From Craterostigma plantagineum (lineage: Eukaryota > Streptophyta > Magnoliopsida > Lamiales > Linderniaceae): DNA of 64,000 bases. Made by a program: the position numbers and the translations under genes. Under the pieces are notes generated by a model. That model had not been told where the DNA came from. It ran no database searches and was given only the letters and a program-made list of their open reading frames with translations. Positions within the stretch are counted from its first letter, which is position 1; each line of letters begins with the position of its first letter. Shown piece by piece: positions 20,062 through 31,463 of this stretch. Where the stretch lies: contig JAPQWV010000674.1 of NCBI GenBank assembly GCA_027422505.1, forward strand, positions 124,001 to 188,000, read 5' to 3'.

Positions 20062-20400
20062 TGCTGCACACACATGACTGGTAAACAAGAGCTGCTGAGC
20101 AACTACAAAGACCGACCAAACGGCAAAGTCAGATTTGGGAACAACGATTCAGCTCCGATTCTAGGACTTGGGGATAACATTCTGAAGAATCTGACCATCA
20201 AAGATGTCTCATACGTCGAAGGCCTTCGCCACAACTTGTTCAGCATAGGCCAATTCTGTGACAAAGGCTTCCAGGTGATCTTCCATGCCGACCGGTGCAG
20301 AATTTTGGATAGTCAGGACACATAACTCCTCAAGGACTTCGGAGATCCAATCTTTACACGATCAACCTGACATCCGTTCGGCCCTCGACAGCAGTATGCC
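20032..20400 (+). pseudogene. protease and pre-integrase of element B
   Basis: The active site DSG is at 20053-20061 followed by C.THMTGKQELL. It continues through KVRFGNNDSAPILGLGD and GLRHNLFSIGQFCDKGFQV to RILDSQDT, where TAA at 20323-20325 replaces the Glu codon kept in D (GAA). The Trp-to-stop change upstream of DSG would also block translation of pol. Confidence 0.85.
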
Positions 20401-21090
20401 TCATTTCTCAGATTGATTTACAGAGGAACAGCCTATGGCATCAACGACTGTCTCATCTGAACATGAAAGCTCTCCAACGTCTTTCTACAAAAACGTTGGT
20501 TCACGGTCCTATACAACTACAAAGGCAGCATCATTGTTCGGCATGTCACCTAGGAAAAATGAACCGAGCATCTCATCACGTCAAGCAAAATGCGTCTACT
20601 TCTCGACCATTGGAACCAATTCACATGGATCTCTGTGGTCCGATGCAGACTCAGAGTATCAATGGAAGAAAGTATGTCCTAGTGATTGTAGATGACTATT
20701 CTCACTACACGTGGACAAAGTTCCTCCGAACGAAAGATGAGACCGGTGACTTGATTATCAATTTTGTGAACACAACTCAAAATCTGCAGCAACATACTAC
20801 TCAAGGTGTTAGAACAGACAACGGCACTGAGTTCAAGAACAATCACCTCAGTGAGTTTTATCAGAAACTTGGAATAAGTCAACAATTTTCAGCCGCCAAA
20901 ACACCTCAACAAAATGGGGTCGTTGAAAGGAAAAATCAAACACTAGTGGAAGCCGCTCGTAGAATCTTATCCAATCGGTACTTTCACACTTTCTATGGGC
21001 TGAAGCAGTCAATACCGCTTGTTCACTCAAAACAGGACGGTGGTTCACAAACGGTTCAACAAGACCCAACATCTCTTTTCGTAAAGTCTT
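20401..21090 (+). pseudogene. integrase of element B
   Basis: The HHCC zinc-binding domain is recognisable (LWHQRLSHLN..., then CSACHLGKM). The catalytic core keeps its three acidic residues, in IHMDLCGPM, RTDNGTEF and QNGVVERKNQT. A frameshift follows SNRYFHTF near 20990, and ~29 bases present in D are missing near 21066. The enzyme would join element cDNA to host DNA; this copy cannot be translated intact. Confidence 0.88.
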
Positions 21091-21420
21091 AGGGTGCAAG
21101 TGCTTTGTGGCGAACGACCGAGAGCAACGTGCAAAGTTCGACCCTAAAGCATTCGAAGCTACATTTGTCGGGTATTCTTCAACATCAAAAGCATACCGAG
21201 TATACATCAAGTCCAACCGAACTATTAAGGAAAGCTATAATGTCACTTTCCACGAAGTGGCAGAAATGGCTTCTGGTCAACTCAGTCCAGGACCCGTGCC
21301 TAACCCGTTGGTTCCTGCTCAATTCAGTTCAGGACCCGTGCTCAACCCATTGGCTTATGAAGACAACATTTCAGAACCCGTAATCACTAGTGTGTTGGCA
21401 CAAAACCAACAGAAGATGGA
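21091..21420 (+). pseudogene. integrase C-terminus and linker of element B, shortened
   Basis: It contains the GKCFV-type module (KCFVANDREQRAKFDPK, FVGYSS.SKAYRVY) found after the copia integrase core, then a linker with two GPVxNPL repeats. About 349 bases present in D (58709-59057) are absent at 21418, where AGATGG meets ACGAGAGG; both D flanks carry TGG. Confidence 0.82.
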
Positions 21421-22270
21421 CGAGAGGCCACCCGGTTGTTCAGATAATTGGCGATCCTTCGGTTGGTGTGAGGACACGTCATCAACATAGTCTTTTCAGT
21501 TGCTTCCTGAGCCAAAACGAGCCTACCAAAGTAGCAGACTCACTTCGAGACCCGGATTGGACAATTGCAATGCAAGAGGAAATCAATCAATTCGAACGAC
21601 TTCAAGTGTGGACCTTGGTACGTCCACATGGGAAAACAGTGGTCGGAACTAAATGGGTTTTCAAGAATAAGAAAAATGAAGATGGTGAAATGATCCGGAA
21701 CAAATCAAGGCTAGTTGCTAAGGGATACAATCAACAGGAAGGCATCGACTACGACGAGACTTATGCTCCTGTTGCCCGTATCGAAGCTATCCCCCTCCTG
21801 CTGGCTTATGAGGCTCACAAAGACTTCAAAGTCTATCAGATGGATGTTAAAACCGCCTTTCTCAACGGCGTGTTAAAAGAAGAAGTCTACGTCGCACAGC
21901 CGGAAGGTTTTGTTGATCAAGAACATCCCGATCACATCTATCGCTTGGACAAAGCTCTCTATGCACTAAAACAAGCCCCACGTGCTTGGTACGATGTCCT
22001 GAGTGTTTTCCGTGAAGTCTGGATTCATACGAGGTACGATAGACACAACCCTCTTCATTAAATGGCATGAAAAGGATCTGATGGTCGTCCAAGTATACGT
22101 CGACGACATCATCTTCGGATCAACAAATCCTCGGCTCTGCAAGAAGTTTGGAGATACATGAAGAGCAAATTCGAGATGAGTCACATGGGAGAGATGCAAT
22201 TTTTCTTAGGCCTTCGAGTCAGGAAGCTCAATGATGGAATTTTCATCAGTCAGACAAAATAAATCAAGGA
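21421..22270 (+). pseudogene. reverse transcriptase of element B
   Basis: It shows [59 protein letters not shown] and YVDD at 22096-22107, with all catalytic aspartates visible. A frameshift at about 22005 ([11 protein letters not shown]) splits it before YVDD. One base is lost near 22155, and TAA at 22260-22262 replaces the Tyr of SQTKY. All three lesions are shared with D and absent from A. Confidence 0.9.
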
Positions 22271-23000
22271 TATTCTGAAGAAGTTTCATCAAAACCAGAG
22301 CAAGCCTCTCAGCACTCCTATGTCACCAAGCTGCAAGTTGGATGCCGATCCCTCTGGTAAATCGGTCGACATCACACTGTATCGTAGTATTATTGGATCT
22401 CTTCTCTACATCACTTCGAGCCGGCCGGATATCATGTTTGCCACCTGCTTGTGTGCTCGCGGTCAAAAGAATTCTACGCTACCTTAATGGCACCTCTACC
22501 CTTGGCCTATGGTATCCAAAGGGTGCGAATTTCAAACTTATCGGCTACACTGACGCTGACTATGCAGGTTGTCGAATGGACAGGAAAAGCACGTCCGGCG
22601 GCGCTCAATTTCTAGGAGAAAAGCTGGTCTTCTGGTCATCCAAAAAGCAGAACTGTGTGTCCACTTCGACGGCCGAAGCAGAATACGTAGCTGCCGTCAG
22701 TTGTTGCTCACAGATGCTATGGATGCGGACATAGCTTCGCGATTATGGGTACAATCTAAATAATATACCCATATATAGTGATAGTCAAAGTGCAATCGCC
22801 ACTACTTGCAATCATGTTCATCATTCACGCACAAAACACATAGACATTAGATATCATTTTATCAAATATCACGTAGGAAAAGGCACGATAGAGATGTACT
22901 TTGTGAACACGGAGTTTCAACTAGCCGACATTTTCACCAAGGCCATGAATGAGAAACGATTCCAATTCCTTGTCGGAAAATTAGACGCTGAATCTTTCGT
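22271..23000 (+). pseudogene. RNase H of element B
   Basis: YTDADYAGCRMDRKSTSGG, STAEAEYVAAVSCC and the D/SQSA region are present. About 34 bases are missing near 22455 (shared with D), and TAG follows WMRT at 22732-22734. A lost base near 22985 carries the frame past the normal end into a hydrophobic stretch to 23109. I regard that tail as an artefact. Confidence 0.87.
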
Positions 23001-25663
23001 AATATGTGCATTACCTGATCTTCTGTGCTATCACATGCTCTATTCTATGTGTTTTCTATGCTTATTTGTCCTTGTCTTGCGTGATAAAAATAATAATAAT
23101 AAAAAATAAAATAATATATATATATATATATAATATAATGGGGTATGACGAAATCCTTTAGGATGCTTTGATCTAAAGTCACCAAGAATTTTACCCCGAC
23201 ATGCGATCGATTTAATTGCTTAAATTTTGTCAGTCTAAGTCGCATTCTTGTGTCTAAAAGGTCATTTGATTGTTCCACTAGACACAAAGTCACTCTACAT
23301 GCGTGAGGATTCAAGCCTTGTTCCTTTTTCCTTTCTTGGATCTACTTCTTGAGTGAGTCACACATAAATTACTTGTCTTACCTAGTGATTCTTGGTGTCG
23401 TACTCATCTTGCGTTAGATTGTTAGGAAAATGATAAGGGAGTTTAGGATATTCCTCATTCGGCCGTATATAAATTCCCCCACGTTTGCCCTTAGTCATCC
23501 ACTTTGAGCCTTCTTCGACGTCTTTTTCCTCATTTGAAACCCATTCCCAGCCTTCAACCGAATTCTATACTCTTCGAATGGTTGTTCAAACGAGAAAAGG
23601 AGGTGGAGATAACAAAAGAAAAGTAGAATGATGACAAAAGAAGGCATTGCTCAACGCGCAAAGACCAAAGGAATCCGACTACCTTGTAGAAAGTGGCATG
23701 GTTCCTGCTGCGAACTTCTCCAACGATAATCTCGTACGCTCGTCAGAACGGCTGGAAGAGGAGCACCATGAAGTGAACTTCTCCAACGATAATCCGATCT
23801 TATATCGGGAAACGAGAAGAGGAGCGCAGCCTCGGGTACGAATTCCATAACCGTGAACTTTTCCAAAAAGATAATCTCTGAAACCTCTCTAGGGATTAAG
23901 AGAAGAGGAGCACGGTATCGGCCCGAGAACCAACGAGAAGAACTTCGCCTACGATAATATCCTATAGCCTCTTGGAGAAGCGGAGCTTCAGCTTGAGCAT
24001 AACATAAAAAGGGATAGTTCTTAAAAGAAAAAGAGGGAGAAAAGATTGAAAAGAAGAAAGACGCCGAAAAAAAAAGGAGACGGACGTAGAAATGGAATAT
24101 GACGAAGAGATAAGCTCACTTTCCTCTAAATTCCTTCCATTCTAAGTCCTAGCCAAACTAAAACCTTTACACCCCTTTGATTCCAATCGACGGTCTCTCG
24201 CTTGGGTGAAATGATTAAACACGCCTCGATCACAGGTAAATTGACTTGAAACTGCTTGTGTTGACTTGAGTGATAAAAATATAAAAATCCCAAAGAAATT
24301 ATTGAATGCAAGAGAGTTGTCGAAATGGAGCAGTCTATGAACTTAGGACTTTAGGTTGACGACAAGACTTGACGGCATTTTCTTCTTTCAAATGTCTCAT
24401 AAAATTTTAAGAATGACGATTGATCGAAGCAAATAATCTGACCCCATACTATAATAATAGTAAAACAGGAAAAAAATAATAATAAAAATATATATATATA
24501 TATATATAGGTAAATAATAAAAAAAAATATAAAAAAATAATAATAATGAAAATAAAAATTTTAAAATCATAAAATTTCGCACATTTTGACATGAAATGTT
24601 ATGTTTCATATACGTTGAATTGAATAAATGCGAATTTCTTTGGTGTATCGCACATTCTAAATGCAATGTGATATTGCATTGGCACTGAATTGTTTAAATG
24701 CGATAAATTTTTCATTGCTCTTACCCTCACACAATATTTTAAGTACATGTTTTCGGGGACCATGTATACGTGCTTACTTAGTAAATTTGTGTGTTTTATG
24801 CTCATGACTTGAATTGATTTCATATGCTTGCATAATTAGTCAATTCTTGCGCATTATTTGAGGGGGAGCAATATAAAAATCGTGGATTAGCTCCAAATAT
24901 TCTCGACGTTTTTCTCTAAGTGTTTCAGATTCCTTCAAACAAAATTACGGAGTGAGACGTCGACACTACAAAGAGAGGAGCTAGACACAAGACCAAATAT
25001 TTCAAAGATAAAATTGCCAAAAATAATTGATGATTAACTCCATTATTACTAACGTTTATCTCTAAGTGGTACAGATTTTTAAACTTCTGCCAGGGGAGCT
25101 AGACATTACTACACGGAAAATACAGGGAGGTAATTGCATTTATTTTAATTACTAAGGGGGAGCCTTACAATGGGTTTTATTTTGAAATAGGGGTCAATCT
25201 GAAATTTTTTTGAAGAACTTACTATCGAGAAACAGGATATTAGAATTAATTAGCAATCTAAAGTTTCTCGCTCGTAAACAGTGTCGGGATCGATTTTGAT
25301 TAACCGCGATAATTTGCGATCGAAAAAATGAATTTTTCGTGTGCAAATAGTAATGGGCATGATCCATTAAATCGCAAAATGTCAAATCACAAGCCCAACA
25401 ACGAACTAATGCTAGTTAATAAAAGTTTAACGTTTATCAGTCGGAAAACTTTTTCTCACGCAAAACCTAATCGAAAAAAAACTCTCTCGCAAAACTTTCT
25501 CAGACGATTCAAAAACCTTCAAAATCTTTCGATTTTCTCACTTCAAATCGTCTGATTAAGGTAGAAATTCCATTCGGTTAACGATTGCGAATGTTATAAC
25601 TTGACTTGCATTTACATTCTGTAGTTTTTCGCATGTGTAGTTAAGTTTCGACTGTTCTTCAAC
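23001..25663 (+). other. 3' spacer of element B, first part
   Basis: About 2.7 kb without a credible gene. In order it holds two AT microsatellites (about 23115 and 24489), a four-copy repeat built on GAACTTCTCCAACGATAAT (23712-23990), purine tracts AGGGGGAG at 24861-24868 and 25154-25162, and a TCGAAAAA-rich stretch from 25195. Element D has the same layout at 60640-63326, and H a diverged version. The length, purine tracts and downstream aORF recall the long post-pol regions of Sirevirus-type copia elements. Confidence 0.72.
23712..23990. repeat. four-copy spacer repeat
   Basis: Starts at 23712, 23775, 23854 and 23940 of GAACTTCTCCAACGATAAT-like words, each followed by a GAAGAGGAGCACG-like word. 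The same array is in D from 61364 and in H from about 45532. The CTTCTCC and GGAGAAG-like halves could pair as RNA hairpins. Confidence 0.7.
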
Positions 25664-28404
25664 TGTAGCACCCGGGTCCTCGTAAGTATTAGGGCCAATA
25701 AATTTGCAGAAATGTTGACCATGATTATGCACTTTTCATGCATTAATTTCGCGATTATGTGACTTACGTGAAGTTTCGTGTGGTAAATGACGTGCTTAGG
25801 TGATCTTACGAAATTTGGTACAGTTAAATTGTACCAACCGATCCTTAATTTATTTAGGAATTTAAAAAAAAAATAGGCAAAAGGAATTTGGGTCATGAAT
25901 AAAGCTTGGACTAGATGTAAGAATTTGGCCCAACTCATTTAGGGATATTTTCGTCAATTGAGTCCCATCATCATCCCTTAAATGAATTAAGTGTAGTCTA
26001 AAATTCATTTGAAGTCCACAAACCTAGTGTAAGAAAGTAACGAGAGTTGGGACAAGAAAGAAAGAAGGAGAAGCGGAGATACCAAGCTAACAAACTGGGA
26101 CTAGGTATGTTCTTTAAACCATGGCATTTACGTTTTCTTAAAGATTAGAGCTGTGCGACTTTAAATGACGGGGTTTCGGTAAGGTTTTGAGCCTAAGGTA
26201 CGAATTTAAGAACTGAGAGATGCCCTAACCTTAATCCTTGCGTTTTTAGTCCTATAACAACATGTTTTAGGGAATTTAAGCATGAAAATATAAGATAAGG
26301 TTGGCGTTATTGTTTAGCTCGATTTTAGGGTTCCTGCAGTTCCAATCGGCCTTCATAATGTTCTTGGAGAAAATGACTTTTTAATCTTTTAAAGTGGTAC
26401 TTTACGAACTGAAAAGTGTTAGTGGAGTATTTTGCGAATTGAGGAGGTAGCGGGATGTTTGCGAACCCATGCAAACCCCACTTCGCGGCTTCGAGACGTT
26501 TATGAGCCGCGCCCGTTTTGCGAACTCGGCAGTTTCGCGAGGCCAAGCACACTTTGCGAATCCATGGAGGATTGCGGGCTGGAGAATTGCGAAGCCACTT
26601 CGCGGGCCCAACGAGATTTGCGAATCCATGCAAGGGATAAAGGAAATGAAGACTTTGCGGGTCCGGCGAAGTTGGCGAACTCGGCCACTTTGCGAATTCC
26701 ATGCAACGAACGGTTGGCGAATCGAGCCACTTCGCGGGTCCGACCTTTTGCGAACCCACTTTGCGAACTCGAGCTTTGCGAGTTCAAGTCACTTCGCGGG
26801 TTGAGAAGTTTGCGAACCCACTTTGCCGACCCAAACCATGTCGCGGGCCGTGCCCCTTTTGCGGCCTCCATACTTTGCGAACCCCATGAGGTTTGCGAAT
26901 GGAGGTTCATGGGCCCAATTCATTTCGCGGGTCCAAGGTTTTGCGAGTCCACACAAGTCGCGAACCCACATTGCGAACTCACCAACTTTGCGGGTCCTAG
27001 TTGGCAAATTGAGTTTACGAATCCAAGGATTTGCGAACTCAAACACTTCGCAAATAACTTCACGAATTGAACCCCTTGGATTAAAACTCAAACACATCGC
27101 AAAAAAAATAACTTCACGAATTGAACCCACATCGCCTTTTTAGGAAAAATATTTTCGCACCATTTAATAAGAAAAATATTCCGATTCCAATGAACATAGG
27201 CTCTTTCAACGCCCGATCATAATTTGCCTATCGGTGTCCTTAGGGCCAATTTTCGGTATAGGTAGACGTTGCAATCGATAGAATTTTGGTACGAAAATTT
27301 AGGTAGTCAACTGATATAATTTATAGACTGACTTTATAGCCTTGGCAGGTTTAAAGGATGAAATTTTAGGAATTTCACTAGACCGGCTAGCAAATAGTTT
27401 GAAGTCGAAAATTAGGTTCATGACATAAAATAATTCGAGTACTTAGCTAGCTTAATTAATTAATAGCTTACTGATACGAATGTTTTGGTGCCTAAGGTCG
27501 GGACTTAGGAAATTCGCCAGGGCAGGTAGCAGTTAGTCTACGGACGTCAGGTAAGTGGAAATCCAACTACGACACATAACATATGTGTATGTGCCTAATT
27601 TATGTGACTATGTGATGATGTGTTTACGTGCTTATGTGAACTTGTATGATATGGTTTCATGCTTTCGGTAAGCATTATGACGATCATGCATTTGCATATG
27701 CACGAGCATGCACGACACGTTGGGGAAATGAGATGATGAGTGCGCACATATATGTCGCAAATAGCGAAAAGCGAATGCCGAAGTGGGCAATGAGGATATT
27801 ATTAGTTAAGATAAGTGGCGGCTTCCGGGGCACCGAGACGGCGTTGATGCGCCGTCGGCGACGTTGATGCGTCGCCAGTTTACGAACGACGTTGATGCGT
27901 CGGGGGATGCCATGGTTGGGTTGATGCCCTCATGGTCGGGTTGATGCCCTTATATCCCTGATTAGCGTGGTTGGGTCGATGCCCTCATGCTTTAGTATGG
28001 TTGGGTTGATGCCCTCATACTTTGGGCTGATGCCCGTGGTTGGATAGAGCTCTTTACGGTGTACGCCTGGGTAAAAGTCTGCCAAGGGCCCTAAGATAAA
28101 AGATATGAGATTAAGTTTGATCCATACGACGTAAGATGCATCGGCGTGGATTGCCTTTGCGGGGTTTTATCACGTGCACGTCATGCATGATTTCTACTTA
28201 CTGAGCATATCGCTCATCCCTTACGTTATGTGTTGTAGGTGCGAGCGACCACGGTACGTGATCGCTTAGATGGCAAGGCCAATCTTTTGGAGCTTCGCGC
28301 TGCTTTTGGGGTGGACGTGTGTGTATGGATGACGACCTGTGAGGCCGGGCGCATAGGAGCCTTTTGCTGTGCCGACACACCTTCGTCCTCGTAGTTAGAT
28401 CATG
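25664..28404 (+). mobile_element. solo LTR, right end deleted (same family as 6567-10713)
   Basis: It begins TGTAGCACCCGGG and is collinear with the reverse complement of 6567-10713. It includes the TTCGCAAA-type array (about 26400-27130) and the GGTTGATGCCCTCAT tandem repeats (about 27840-28040), but has no CACTA insertion. It stops short of the expected terminus; the last ~150 LTR bases and ~580 bases of element B spacer, present in D at 63327-63907, are gone. One deletion spanning the LTR end explains both losses. Open frames in the array (for example 26432-27070) are not genes. Confidence 0.82.
26400..27130. repeat. TTTGCGAA/TTCGCGGG word array in the solo LTR
   Basis: Short words such as TTTGCGAA, TTCGCGGGTCC and GCGAACCCA recur every 15-25 bases. 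It is the counterpart of 9005-9915, but the individual words do not align one to one, so the array has been remodelled. Confidence 0.75.
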
Positions 28405-29044
28405 TCTCGATAAATAAGTACAGTAGCGAAACTTTTTACTTACAATCGAAAATCACATACCGCTCGACAAATTTCAAATCGAAAAGTTTTATTCAATCGA
28501 AGAAAATTTCTCGACAGTAAATTTACCTGAGAAATAATTTCTCGATCGTAAATTTACACGGAATTTTTCTCGATCGTAAAATTGATCGACTACAGTCTAG
28601 ATTTCAATCTTCATCACCTAGAAAATTTTTCTCTAAGTCTTTTACACTGTAGCGAATATTAGCGAATAAAATTTCTCGATCGAAAAATTACACGGAAACA
28701 TTTCAATTGAAATCAATGCATAGGAAATCAAATTGAAATTCAATTTTATCGACCGAAAATTTTCTCGGCATGAACAGTGACTTACTGATTTAACACTTAG
28801 CGAAATTTCGAAATATTTTTCACGCGACATATATTTCATTCGAAATTACATTCATGCCATCACGATTTTTGAAATTGAACATACACTATGCATTTGATAT
28901 GATTTCAATTCAAAATTCATCGAACATGCTATTATTTGCAATATTACTATAGTTTGATGAAATTTATTCATATTTCGACTGAAAATAAAATTGATCTAAT
29001 AAACTTTTATATATCTTATTTTTCAGACCTCCAAATATTTTCAG
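28405..29044 (+). other. 3' spacer of element B, second part, with candidate splice acceptors before aORF
   Basis: It resumes the spacer seen in D at 63908-64000. It is full of TCGAAAAA/TTTCTCGA words like the gag leaders. It ends with a pyrimidine-rich TATCTTATTTTTCAG (AG at 29025-29026), and a second AG at 29043-29044 touches the ATG of aORF. This would suit expression of aORF from a spliced subgenomic RNA, but a splice donor has not been shown. Confidence 0.55.
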
Positions 29045-29963
29045 ATGGATCGCTACCCAAGATACAACCATATATATGATCACAATATGTACTTGAAGGT
29101 TCAGGATACGAACTTTCAGCTCGATCTGAGCACATTTCGGTGCCCGGACGAGATCATCGTATCCATCCTCAGAGGCCACCCCATCGGGCATGCATTAACG
29201 GTCACCGCATCGGTGCCGATGGTCTATCTCCAGTAATTTTGGGGATATACAAGGAGTTGTAGCAAATGGGGCATTCTCCTTCACAACAAAACTCGGGACG
29301 CGGCATATTCTTATGAGCAAGAGCCAGTTCGGGATGATGCTGGACTTGCCCCACAACGACAACTACGACCCGCTCCCGACGGACGCAGAGATGATTCAGG
29401 ACTTCTTGCACATGGGATACCAACCGCCGCGTACAAAATTAGCTCAGGTCCAGTGCAGCGGTAACCCTCACCCGTGGAAGACACTATTCGGAATAGTGAA
29501 TAAGTGTCTGTCGCCCAAGCACGCAGGATTCGATAAGGGCAACAACAATATTTTGAAGATCTTCCACAGCATCGCCTTCTCAAGAAATTATGACTACACT
29601 CAGCTGATCTGGAACGACCTCGCGGACCAGATTCGGCAGAAAGAGAGCCGAATGTCGATGAACGTGCCCTATGCTTGATGGTTCAATGTGATCATCAGGG
29701 AGTTCATGGAGTTACATGCGGAGAACATCCCTCAGCTACCTCCTCGTGGAAACTACCAGCCGCCAAGGCTTAAGTTTTTCCACAACCCACGGCTCACGGA
29801 CCTGGACCAACCGTCGATGCCGATTCCACTCAACCTACTCAGGGTCGCCGACCCCGCGGGAGCTGAGTATCAAAAGTTCTGCCGGGAACACAATTTAACG
29901 GAGGAAATGATCAGAGGGCCCCCAGCAGATCAGCATGTGAGCCTTCCCAAACCAGAACACCAG
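29045..29963 (+). pseudogene. aORF N-terminal part (element B)
   Basis: It starts MDRYPRYN and contains FRCPDEIIVSIL, then HALTVTASVPMVYLQ, a sequence like the VP.VYLQQFW block I recall from an extra ORF in many plant copia elements. CLSPKH, IWNDLA and WFNVIIREFMELH segments follow. TAA at 29234-29236 replaces a Gln codon, one base is lost just after, and TGA at 29676-29678 replaces an Arg codon. It ends at PEHQ, where the inverted element E begins. The function of this protein is unknown; it has no transmembrane segment or catalytic motif I can see. Confidence 0.7.
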
Positions 29964-31463
29964 GACGACTGATGTCGCCTGTTATCAACCCATGAGTAGA
30001 CACCGACTCTGCGGGTTGGCTCACAGTCACTTGAGGTTGTGACTGTATGAGACTTCCACCCAATCCTCGAGTCGAATATTGAAGATTCACCTCTATGGGT
30101 GTTATGGCAGGCTCAGGTTGTGCCTGCGAACCAGACAACACGGGAGTAGGTTGCGGCTCAAGATTGAGCGATGAAGTGCCAGCAACACTTGTCGATGTGG
30201 TCAGCGTACTATCTGGTGCGGTGGTGACGGCTGGGAAGAGGGACTCCAGCTGAATGCTACGTCTTCTGGGAGTCCTCCTTATCAGGATAATTTCCTCGTC
30301 AGACTCTGTGTCAGACGAGGTGGCGGTGTGAGGAGTAAGGTCTTGATCGACGTTCTCCAATGCCTGATCCGTCACCAGTGGAAGAGAGGTTTGCCCCAAT
30401 TCGACCTCGGGCTGTGCTTCTGTTTGAAGAACCTCCTCAACAATTTCTTCGAGCACACCGACATGTATGGGCACTTCCACTTGGTATTCGTGTGCAGGAG
30501 CCTCGAGCGCCATCTCGGTAGCCACGACGTCTATCAAAGTATCTTCTACGTCTGGCATTGGTTCTTCGACCAAGGGAGACTCCTGTTGAAGCTCTTGAGC
30601 GACAACATCGATTGGCTGGTGTTCTTCTACGTCGGGCATTGGCTGGTGTTCCGGTTGGGGAGGGCTCATATGGTAATCTGACGGGGTCCTCTGATCATTT
30701 GCTCCGTTAAGTTGTGCTCCCGGCAGAATCTCTGATACTCAGCTCCCGCGGGGTCGGCGAGCCTGAGTGGGTTGAGCGGAATCGGCATGTAGTTTAGCCT
30801 TGGCGGCTGGTAGTTTCCACCGGGAGGTAGCTGGGGGATGTTCTCCGCATGTAACTCCATGAACTCCCTAATGATCACGTTGAACCATCGAGCATAGGGC
30901 ACATTATTCGACCTTCGGTTCTCCTTCAACCGGATTTGTTCAGCTAGATCATTCCAGATCAGCTGTGCGAAGTCGTAGTTTCTGGCGAACGCGAGACCGT
31001 GAAAGATCCGCAATATATTGCCGTTGCCCTTGTCGAAATCAGCGTGCTTGGGTGATAGACACTTGTTCACTATCCCGAACAGTGTCTTCCAGGGGTGGTG
31101 AGGGATACCGCTGCTCCGGACCTGAGCTAATTTTGTGAGTTGCGGTTGATATCCCGTTTGCATGAAGTCGTGGACCATCTCTGCGTCCGACGGGAGCGGG
31201 TCATAGTTGTCGCTTTGGGGCAAGTTCAATATCATGCTGAACTGGGTCTTGCTCATGTGAATATGCCACGTCCCGATTCTCGTCATGAAGGAGAACGTCC
31301 CATCTGCTACAGCTCCCTGTATGCATCCCCAGAATTGCTGGAGATAGACCATCGGCAATGAGGCGGTGACCGTCAGCGCGTGCCAAATAGGGTGGCCTCT
31401 CAGGATAGATACGATGATCTCGTCCGGGCACCGAAATGTGCTCAGATCGAGCTGGAAGTTCGA
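29959..31463 (-). pseudogene. aORF of element E, best-preserved copy
   Basis: The first part (31463 to about 30680) is open and includes MVYLQQFWGCIQ, GTWHIHMSKTQFSMIL, PWKTLFGIVNKCLSPKH and WFNVIIREFMELHAENIP. One base lost near 30690 shifts to the frame starting at 30669. That second part is acidic and Pro/Gln/Glu-rich, with a duplicated PMPDVE...IDVVA unit, and reaches GDISRPG at the junction with B. The last codons of the 30669-29911 frame lie beyond the junction, antisense to the B copy. Element X supplies the downstream portion. The true start is missing because integrase is fused in. Confidence 0.72.

Larger units (their letters stand above)
15644..29963 (+). mobile_element. Ty1/copia element B (5' LTR to aORF, cut by inversion)
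   Basis: It has a 352-bp LTR, a canonical primer-binding site, leader, gag, protease, integrase, RT, RNase H, a long spacer and part of aORF. It ends at a microhomology junction where the minus-strand element E begins. The spacer is interrupted by a truncated solo LTR at 25664-28404. From about 19850 to 25663 it is nearly identical to element D and shares several inactivating lesions with it. Confidence 0.88.

Noticed and set aside
22894..23109. Hydrophobic C-terminal extension of pol in B (also 60529-60750 in D)
   Set aside because: A shows the normal stop (KLGMLNLP, 15270-15272). The extension results from a one-base loss and reads non-coding spacer.
24469..24560. AT microsatellites and A-rich runs as regulatory or origin sites
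   Set aside because: They sit at matching places in B, D and H spacers and vary in length as simple repeats do; nothing else suggests an origin.
26325..27143. Open frames up to 212 codons, including 26432-27070
   Set aside because: Same cause as above in the reverse-oriented LTR; Arg/Phe/Ala-rich repeats without conservation.
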